Translations under genes and position numbers: made by a program
NCBI GenBank assembly: GCA_009784945.1
Contig: WQXH01000016.1
Coordinates: 1-40,927 of the forward strand
Direction of reading: 5' to 3'
From: Coriobacteriia bacterium
GTDB taxonomy: Bacteria > Actinomycetota > Coriobacteriia > Coriobacteriales > UBA8131
Length of the DNA: 40,927 nt
The notes under the pieces: model-generated
Told to the model about the DNA's origin: nothing
Database searches by the model: none
What the model saw: only the letters and a program-made list of their open reading frames with translations
Shown: piece after piece, positions 8,693 to 14,486 of the stretch
Numbering within the stretch: the first letter of the stretch is position 1
How the letters are laid out: every line of letters starts with the position of its first letter

Positions 8693-8735
8693 ATTTTTGG
8701 TAAAAAAACTACCAAATAAGGGTAAAATTGTAGCA
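8693..8735 (-). promoter_or_regulatory. Candidate promoter and palindromic operator of the CRP/FNR-type gene
   Basis: On the minus strand an extended -10 element TGCTACAAT lies at 8735-8727. Immediately downstream, over the expected start site, is the inverted repeat ATTTGGTA-N9-TACCAAAAAT (8717-8693; 8-bp arms with one mismatch). A dimeric regulator bound there would block initiation, so autoregulation is plausible. This is read by eye only; no convincing -35 box is present. Confidence 0.35.
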
Positions 8736-8796
8736 CATTATTATGCAATCTATCTTCCATGGAGGTGTCGGCATGAGAGGTGTGAGCTGGTGTGAG

Positions 8797-9618
8797 TCAG
8801 TGGGGAAAGAGAACGTGAGCTGCTTCGCCTTCTCTTGAGTGGTGAAGCTCAATTTTCATGTTGAAGACCTTTTCAAGCGCACCGGAGTCCAGAATCTCTT
8901 CGATGCTTCCGTGTAAGACGTTACTTCCTTTTTCCATAACAAGCATGCGTCCTGAGTAGCGAAGCGCAAGGTCAAGATCATGGATGACCATGATGATGGT
9001 CTTTCCCATCTCGGTATTGAGGCGAGTAATGAGACCCATAAGGTCGTGGCATGCCTTGATATCAAGATATGTGGTAGGCTCGTCAAGCACAACAACCGAG
9101 GTGTCTTGAGCCAAAACCATGGCTATAAAGGCCTTTTGCCGTTCTCCTCCCGACATCTGTCGCAGGTCATGGTCTCTAAAGCGCTCTATGCCGGCCAGCG
9201 CTATGGCTTCTTCGATCTTCTCTTTGTCCTCGGGATTAAGACGCCCTTGGTGCCCATGGTATGGATAGCGTCCGCAGGCAACCAGGTCATAGACGGTCAT
9301 TGCCGGAGGTCGAGCAGCCTGAGCCAATACCGCCATGCGACGCGCCCGTTGGCGACTGGTCATGATATGCGTGTCAACACCTTCAATCAAGGCTTTGCCG
9401 CTTTGTGCTCGTAAGAGACCATCCATCAGCTTGACTAAGGTTGATTTGCCGCAGCCGTTAGGGCCTACAATGCTGGTAATGGAGCCCCGTTCAAAGCTCT
9501 CGGAAAACTCCTGAACAAATTCTTTTTTGCCATACGAAAAGGTGAGCTTATCCAGTTGCACGGCAGGAGCAGCATAATCGGGAGTCCACTTAGGATGATG
9601 AAAACTGCGTCTATTCAT
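8797..9618 (-). CDS. FecE-type ABC transporter ATPase (iron-siderophore/heme/cobalamin class)
   Basis: This is the ATP-hydrolysing subunit of a FecBCD-type importer. Walker A GPNGCGKST is at 52-60, signature MSGGERQ at 154-160, Walker B VVVLDEP at 174-180 and the switch His at 212 (IHDLD). Total length is 273 residues, normal for the family. A GTG six codons upstream extends the frame, but the ATG at 9618 sits in a coupled overlap with the permease stop and has the better spacing, so I chose it. Together with the permease and lipoprotein encoded upstream in the operon it should import an iron-siderophore, heme or corrinoid. The nearby heme-type radical SAM enzyme favours iron or an iron-tetrapyrrole. 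Confidence 0.92.
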   Translation of the reverse strand: MNRRSFHHPKWTPDYAAPAVQLDKLTFSYGKKEFVQEFSESFERGSITSIVGPNGCGKSTLVKLMDGLLRAQSGKALIEGVDTHIMTSRQRARRMAVLAQAARPPAMTVYDLVACGRYPYHGHQGRLNPEDKEKIEEAIALAGIERFRDHDLRQMSGGERQKAFIAMVLAQDTSVVVLDEPTTYLDIKACHDLMGLITRLNTEMGKTIIMVIHDLDLALRYSGRMLVMEKGSNVLHGSIEEILDSGALEKVFNMKIELHHSREGEAAHVLFPH

Positions 9619-10624
9619 TAAGACCACCAAGCCCACGACGGTTTTTCAAGATAAGATAGATAAAGAAGGGGCCACCCAGGAAGGCCATGATGATGCCCAC
9701 CTGTATTTCGTAAGGGGCAAACATGACGCGCGCCAACATGTCGCAGGCCACTACAAACATGGCACCGACGATGGCAGAGAGCGGTGTAACGATGCGATTG
9801 TCTGGCCCCACAAAAAAACGCACCAAATGAGGCACAATGAGCCCAACAAAGCCAAGGAGCCCTGCTATGCTCACAGCTGCGCCTGCCAAAAAAGAGGCCA
9901 GGGTGAGCAAAAGCAGGCGTGAGCGCGCCACATGCATACCCAGCGAATGAGCAGTTTGATCTCCCAAGGCCATGATGTTGAGCTTGCTGGCAAAGAAGAT
10001 GGCAAGCAGCACTCCTGGAAGAATCGTTATGGCAGGTCCAATGAGTTGCTCAAATCGGGTGCCGCTATGAAAACCACCTACCAAAAAAGTCGAAGATGCT
10101 ACATAGGCTGCAGGGTCAACAATAAGTATGGTGTTCATACCGGCACCAAAGATCGCGGTAATAGCAATGCCTGCCAATACTACGGTAAGCCTCGAGGTTT
10201 TGGCACCCATGGCAATGGCAAAGATAAACGCAGCAGACACCAAGGCACCAATGAATGCCGCTATCTGGGGTAACCAAAACAGGTGCGGAAACAGCGAGGC
10301 AGCAAGCAGCACAAAAAAACCGGCACCAGAATTGATGCCGATGATATTGGGGCTGGCGAGTGGATTATCTAAGACGCCCTGGATAATGACGCCTGCAACG
10401 GCAAGTGCCGAGCCTGCAAGCAGAGCGGCGGCAACGCGGGGCAGGCGTACATTAACCAGAATGTTGCGAGATGTGTCGGCAATTTCACCGCCGGTGAGCA
10501 AGGCAATGATGTCTGCCAAGCCCACCGCGGTAGAACCAATGATGCTGGCAGCAAAGGCTGCAACCACTAAGGCAGCAACAGAAGCTGCGCTCACAGCTAT
10601 TTTTCGGCGCTGCGAAATGTTCAC
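9611..10624 (-). CDS. FecCD-type ABC transporter permease
   Basis: The 337-residue polytopic protein carries the FecCD/BtuC family motifs: RLPRVAAALLAG near residue 60, GVIIQGVLDNPLASP near 85-97, the GLLGFVGLIVPHLVRF block around 265-280, and a C-terminal GGPFFIYLI. About nine to ten membrane segments are expected, the usual number. It forms the channel through which the bound ligand passes. The predicted start is GTG at 10624, with a GGGAGAG about 13 bases upstream, a loose fit; no better start is seen. The stop overlaps the ATPase gene by 8 bases, and the binding-protein gene is 36 bases upstream. Confidence 0.93.
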   Translation of the reverse strand: MNISQRRKIAVSAASVAALVVAAFAASIIGSTAVGLADIIALLTGGEIADTSRNILVNVRLPRVAAALLAGSALAVAGVIIQGVLDNPLASPNIIGINSGAGFFVLLAASLFPHLFWLPQIAAFIGALVSAAFIFAIAMGAKTSRLTVVLAGIAITAIFGAGMNTILIVDPAAYVASSTFLVGGFHSGTRFEQLIGPAITILPGVLLAIFFASKLNIMALGDQTAHSLGMHVARSRLLLLTLASFLAGAAVSIAGLLGFVGLIVPHLVRFFVGPDNRIVTPLSAIVGAMFVVACDMLARVMFAPYEIQVGIIMAFLGGPFFIYLILKNRRGLGGLNE

Positions 10625-10660
10625 ATTAGTACCGGTTCTCTCCCAATAATCCGAACTTTC

Positions 10661-11725
10661 TTAGGAGTAGAGATAGTCAAACAGCGTTTGGTAAGACTTT
10701 GCCCAGTTTTCATTGGGCTTGTAGAGGAAGAGTCCTGGCTCCAAGGTGATGTAGTTGCCGTTAGCCACTGCGCCCAACTGAGCCCATGCAGGGTGAGCAG
10801 CAGTCATTTCCTGCAAGCTCCGCAAGGCCTCTTCTTCGTTGTCGCCCATTGGTACAACAAAGATGAAATCTGGATCTGAGGCTATTACTGCCTCAAGGCT
10901 AAAGTCTGCAAGCAGACTGGGGTTTTCGTCTGCAATATTAGAAACATCCAAGTCGTTAAGCATGGCACCGGTTTGGGTTTCTGAGTTCTGGACGCGGGTG
11001 CCACCCGAGAAAGTGGTCATCAATAAAACGCGGGGCTGTTCATCTGAGGGAACCTTTGCAATGATAGCATTGATTGCATCTTGCACAGCGGTTCCATTGC
11101 TTGCAAAGAGATCTGCACGCCCAGTAATCTGGGTGCAGACTTCAAGCATTCTCAGATAATCCTCAAAGACGGTGACCGTAAAATAAGCTACGGTAATACC
11201 CGATGCCTCTAAGGTCTCTTTAAACTCGACTTGACTGGCAGAGCCAGCTCTACCGGTAGACGAACCGGTCATGATGACAAAGTCAGGCTCAAGCGCAATG
11301 ACCCTCTCCATATCGATAGAGGTAAAGTCGCCCACGCGCTCAACATTTGGAGAAGTCAGGGCATAACCGCTGTAGGTATCTACGTCATCGGACACGCCAA
11401 TGAGGGTTCCGCCAGCCAGCTCCCAAATCTTTGCAAAGCTGCCCATAGTGGCAACAACGCGCTCGGGGTTGTCTACGGTCACTTCATTGCCCAAGTCGTC
11501 ACTAAAGGTAACCGGGCCCACCTCTATTGGTAGGTCTGCGGGCTCTTCTGCTACCAGGCTATCTTCGACATCGGGTTCGTCAATTTCGACAGGCTCGTTT
11601 TGACACGCTACGAGCATCGATAAAGACAGCACGGCTGCAAGAGCTACTGCTATGAGAGCCTTAAAGCGCTGCCTCGACAAACGTATTGCTTTTTGTACTG
11701 CCTCTTGTGTTACTTCCTTCTTCAT
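10661..11725 (-). CDS. FecB-type substrate-binding lipoprotein
   Basis: The ATG at 11725 has a good AAGGAAG ribosome site; longer versions of the frame run into the upstream gene and lack a signal peptide. The resulting 354-residue protein has a lipoprotein signal with lipobox LVAC and lipidated Cys41. A type III periplasmic-binding fold follows, shown by DLGNEVTVDNPERVV, the ERVIALEPDFVIMTG segment and the SLEAVIASDPDFIFV segment. It should capture the ligand at the membrane surface for the adjacent permease and ATPase. Ligand identity (ferric siderophore, heme or related) is not readable from sequence. The radical SAM gene lies 34 bases upstream, so the four genes are probably one operon. 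Confidence 0.92.
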   Translation of the reverse strand: MKKEVTQEAVQKAIRLSRQRFKALIAVALAAVLSLSMLVACQNEPVEIDEPDVEDSLVAEEPADLPIEVGPVTFSDDLGNEVTVDNPERVVATMGSFAKIWELAGGTLIGVSDDVDTYSGYALTSPNVERVGDFTSIDMERVIALEPDFVIMTGSSTGRAGSASQVEFKETLEASGITVAYFTVTVFEDYLRMLEVCTQITGRADLFASNGTAVQDAINAIIAKVPSDEQPRVLLMTTFSGGTRVQNSETQTGAMLNDLDVSNIADENPSLLADFSLEAVIASDPDFIFVVPMGDNEEEALRSLQEMTAAHPAWAQLGAVANGNYITLEPGLFLYKPNENWAKSYQTLFDYLYS

Positions 11726-11759
11726 GGGTACTTCCTTCCGTTTTCCTGATCTTGATTGC

Positions 11760-12812
11760 CTATTGGGTATTGTCATTGTCATTAGTATCGTCATTGTCTT
11801 TGCTGCTATCTTCTTTAAGCTTCTTTCCGTGAGCGCAGTATTCGTCTGCAGCCATAAAATCTCCGTCGTGGTAGTAGGCCGCTCGAGCTCGACAGCCGCC
11901 GCATCCCTTTTTGAAATCGCAAGAACCGCAAGGGTCGCCATATGCCTCGGTACGCAGGGTCTCAAATATGGGGCTACTTGCCCAGATATCTGCAAAGCTC
12001 TGCTCGCGAACATTGCCTACCTCTTGTTTCATGTAGGCGCAGGGCTGCACAATGCCGTCGGGATTGATGATGCAATAAGTAAGACCGGCCAAACAGCCGC
12101 GCGTATAGCGCGACTCAATGCCCAGCTGCTCTGCAATGCGTACAAACTGCGGAGCACAGGTGGGTTTAATCGCTATGGGCACCTCGGTGGACTTTTGCAT
12201 GATTTTTTCTAAGAGCTGCTCGTTTTCGAGCACTTCAATAGAAGTTTCTGCGATATACTCGCCGCGTCCTACGGGAATCAAGAAGAAGGGCTGGTGTGCA
12301 ATGGCACCCTTATCAACGGCAAAGTCGATGATATCGAGCACTTCATCCTTGTTCCAGTCAACGATAGTGGTGTGGATCTGAAAAGGAAGCCCTACGGCAC
12401 TACAGTTTTCCATGCCCTCTATCGCCAGGCGGTGAGCGTCTTGGTTGCCTCGAAACTCGTTATGCTTGGCTTCGTCAAGGCTGTCGAGACTGATGCCCAT
12501 GGCTGCGGCACCAGCGGCATAAAGCTTTTCTGCAACCTCGGGTGTTATGAGCATGCCATTTGTTCCAAAGACAGGGCGCAAACCCTTTGATGAGGCATAG
12601 GCAACCAGCTCAAAGATATCCTCACGAAGCAGAGGCTCGCCGCCACTAAAAATCATAATTCTAAAGCCAGCTTCAACAATCTGGTCAATCAAAGTTATCG
12701 CTTCGGCAGTGGTGAGCTCGTTAGCGGTAGAAGCCTCAAGTGTGTCAGCGTCTTGATAGCAGTGCTGGCACTCGAGATTACAGCGGTTAGTGGTAAGCCA
12801 AGAAACAATCAT
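11760..12812 (-). CDS. Radical SAM/SPASM protein of the NirJ2/AhbD-like heme-biosynthesis group
   Basis: This 350-residue enzyme has the radical SAM cluster motif CxxxCxxC at Cys11, Cys15 and Cys18, the GGEP motif at 57-60, and a SPASM-type C-terminal region with Cys240, 247, 258, 295, 298, 304, 307 and 326 for auxiliary Fe-S clusters. Segments such as FGTNGMLIT, MGISLDSLD, KPTCAPQF, NPDGIVQPCAYM and RARAAYYHDGD match what I recall of the NirJ2 proteins of anaerobic Firmicutes, relatives of AhbD. AhbD removes two propionate carboxyls from Fe-coproporphyrin III to make heme b. The last 18 residues are a low-complexity Asp/Asn tail. It is the first gene of an operon with a FecBCD-type importer. 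The exact substrate is uncertain; peptide-modifying SPASM enzymes are related, but no precursor peptide gene is seen nearby. Confidence 0.85.
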   Translation of the reverse strand: MIVSWLTTNRCNLECQHCYQDADTLEASTANELTTAEAITLIDQIVEAGFRIMIFSGGEPLLREDIFELVAYASSKGLRPVFGTNGMLITPEVAEKLYAAGAAAMGISLDSLDEAKHNEFRGNQDAHRLAIEGMENCSAVGLPFQIHTTIVDWNKDEVLDIIDFAVDKGAIAHQPFFLIPVGRGEYIAETSIEVLENEQLLEKIMQKSTEVPIAIKPTCAPQFVRIAEQLGIESRYTRGCLAGLTYCIINPDGIVQPCAYMKQEVGNVREQSFADIWASSPIFETLRTEAYGDPCGSCDFKKGCGGCRARAAYYHDGDFMAADEYCAHGKKLKEDSSKDNDDTNDNDNTQ

Positions 12813-12864
12813 CTGGTGTTACTCCTGTCAACGTATTTGGGCAATGCTGCTGTGCTGTTGTGCG

Positions 12865-12977
12865 TCAGAATGTGTCAAAACGCTTCTTCGACCGTCATTG
12901 TGGGCTTGACCCGGTATCTCGACCAGCAGTTTAAGATTGCGGGTCAAGCCCACAATGACGTTTTTAACACAGTCTGA
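12865..12977. repeat. Dispersed inverted-repeat element, copy A
   Basis: The inner arms CATTGTGGGCTTGACCC (12896-12912) and its complement (12941-12957) form a 17-bp stem. Outer arms TCAGAATGTGTCAAAACG (12865-12882) and 12959-12977 pair imperfectly. The right half AGATTGCGGGTCAAGCCC (12934-12951) reappears at 25178-25195 in copy B. It lies upstream of the radical SAM operon and carries no gene. Confidence 0.7.
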
Positions 12978-13269
12978 TGTTCCCTTTTCTCAGCAGGTGC
13001 AAACGATGACCTGACAACAGCAACTCACTTTGTGATAACAAAAGCTATTACAAACGAGGGGAATACGAATATGATACTAGAACACCGCACTTTTGTCGTT
13101 GGCAAATCAGAATGTCTGCGATACCGTGACACCATCATGACACTCCCATGACACAGCCGCTGTCAAACAGCCTTGGTGCCAGGGGGTCTCAAGGGAAACA
13201 TCCCCTGACACACTTAGGAGCCTCAAGGACAACGCCCCCTGGCACCCCTGATACTGGTATCATGGCTCA
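12978..13269. other. Non-coding region with a long-loop hairpin before the EamA gene
   Basis: Together with 12813-12977 this is a 457-bp gap between divergent genes. A perfect 12-bp inverted repeat GGTGCCAGGGGG/CCCCCTGGCACC lies at 13175-13186 and 13235-13246. Inside the loop is a small GGGA-aaca-TCCC hairpin and a second partial copy of the CTCAAGG...CCCCTGnCAC sequence, so the region looks built from two direct copies of about 40 bp. It ends just before the candidate promoter at 13255. Confidence 0.6.
13255..13263 (+). promoter_or_regulatory. Extended -10 promoter of a probably leaderless EamA gene
   Basis: TGGTATCAT fits an extended -10 element (TGnTATAAT). Its last base is 6 bp before the ATG at 13270, where the transcript would be expected to begin. 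There is no Shine-Dalgarno sequence before that ATG. No good -35 box is present, as is usual for extended -10 promoters. Confidence 0.45.
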
Positions 13270-14172
13270 ATGCCAGAACGACTTAAATACTCGCTCATCA
13301 TGTTCTTAGCGGGCAGCAGCTACGGTTTTGTGGTGCCGCTGGTGAGCACTGCTCATGCAGCAGGCTTTAGCACGGGACAAATAATGGTTACGCAATATCT
13401 GGTAGCTGCAGCTACGCTTGGCATAGGCTGCCTTCTTTTTTCGCGCAAGCGGGTGAGCCTTAAGGTGGCGTTTCAGCTTATGGGTGTAGGCATGGTTGCC
13501 TCAGGAGTAAGCTTCTTTTACTATCAGGCGCTTCAGCTGCTGACCCCGGCTCTTTCGCTTACCCTGCTCTTTCAGTTTGTGTGGATGGGTATGGTCGTGC
13601 AGGCCGTGCGCAGCCGCAGCCTACCTAAGCCCACTGCGGCTCTCACGGTTTTGTTTGTGGTCATTGGAGCCGTGTTTGCAGCAGGAATGCTCGACGAAGG
13701 AGTCTCCTTAGAAAGCCTCAACTCCTTAGGGATACTGTTTGGCTTTCTTTCGGCGGTGTGTTATACGGCCTTTTTGGTACTTTCGAGCCAGCTCGCTACT
13801 AACCTACCCGCGCTCAATAGAAGCATGTTTGTTGCCTTTGGCAGCTTGCTGCTCTCGTTTGTTATTGCACCCCAGTACTTTGCCGAGCCTCTCATCGTTC
13901 ATGACCCAATGGTCAGCCTGGGCTTGGGCATCCTGGGCATTTGCCTGCCTATCTTCTTGATAGCCGTAAGCGCACCCAAGCTTCCTGCCGGCCTAATGAC
14001 CATCATGGCTTCGAGCGAGCTACCAAGCGGTGTCATTTGTGCTGCAGTTTTCTTAAAGGAGCCGGTGACCCTTACCATCGGACTCGGTGTAGTCATCGTT
14101 CTCTGCGGCATTGTGGCTTCAGAAATGGAGACCCTGCGCAAGTTGGCTCAAGGCAATAGGGCACTGGATTGA
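13270..14172 (+). CDS. EamA/RhaT-family (DMT) permease
   Basis: The protein has 300 residues with ten predicted membrane segments arranged as two EamA repeats (about 6-140 and 150-290). The second contains GILFGFLSAVCYTAF and the typical PVLxGLMTIxASSELPS-like segment near 245-255, then FLKEPVT. Family members of the drug/metabolite transporter superfamily export amino acids, nucleotides or other metabolites; the substrate cannot be assigned here. The ATG lacks a ribosome site but follows a promoter-like element at leaderless distance. A GTG-free alternative start was not found. The gene is transcribed divergently from the radical SAM operon. Confidence 0.88.
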   Translation: MPERLKYSLIMFLAGSSYGFVVPLVSTAHAAGFSTGQIMVTQYLVAAATLGIGCLLFSRKRVSLKVAFQLMGVGMVASGVSFFYYQALQLLTPALSLTLLFQFVWMGMVVQAVRSRSLPKPTAALTVLFVVIGAVFAAGMLDEGVSLESLNSLGILFGFLSAVCYTAFLVLSSQLATNLPALNRSMFVAFGSLLLSFVIAPQYFAEPLIVHDPMVSLGLGILGICLPIFLIAVSAPKLPAGLMTIMASSELPSGVICAAVFLKEPVTLTIGLGVVIVLCGIVASEMETLRKLAQGNRALD

Positions 14173-14194
14173 ACCCAATTGAACCCAGTTACAA

Positions 14195-14223
14195 ATTAAT
14201 TGCGTCAAAATGACGGAATTAAT
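14195..14223 (+). terminator. Hairpin after the EamA gene
   Basis: ATTAATTGCGTCA (14195-14207) pairs with TGACGGAATTAAT (14211-14223) with one mismatch and a 3-base AAA loop. It lies 22 bases after the stop codon. There is no T-run behind it, so it may act as an RNA stabiliser instead. Confidence 0.45.
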
Positions 14224-14243
14224 ATGCGACATCTGTCACCTGA

Positions 14244-14396
14244 ATAGCCCAAATGCATCCAAAAAGGTAGATTTCGTATGTGTTGTTTAAGGGAAATAAC
14301 TCTAGCAAGCCATCTACCAGCACTTTAGGCTGACATACATAACAAGATCTGAGCCGAGGCAGAGAAAAACTACCTATTTGGATGCATTTGGGCTAT
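14244..14396. repeat. 153-bp terminal-inverted-repeat element (MITE-like)
   Basis: The 27-bp ends at 14244-14270 and 14370-14396 are inverted copies with a single mismatch (the core is CCCAAATGCATCC). They enclose 99 bp without coding capacity. The shape fits a miniature inverted-repeat transposable element or a long RNA hairpin. No clear target-site duplication could be identified by eye. It lies 90 bp upstream of the surface-protein gene. Confidence 0.7.
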
Positions 14397-14470
14397 ATAG
14401 CTGACAAGCTTAGATAAGGCAAGGACTGATTCCTTGTTTTACGGATTGCCCAACCAAGCTTATTTTCGGT

Positions 14471-14476
14471 TATAAT
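14471..14476 (+). promoter_or_regulatory. -10 box (TATAAT) of the surface-protein gene
   Basis: A consensus TATAAT ends 10 bases before the ATG at 14487, so the transcript should begin at about 14482-14484 and carry almost no leader. TTGCCC at 14446-14451 gives a possible but loose -35 box with 19-bp spacing. No Shine-Dalgarno sequence precedes the ATG. Confidence 0.55.
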
Positions 14477-14486
14477 TACCCTCAAG

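Noticed and set aside
11726-12013. N-terminal extension of the binding lipoprotein to 12013
   Set aside because: The extension lies inside the radical SAM gene, lacks a ribosome site and would bury the lipoprotein signal peptide.
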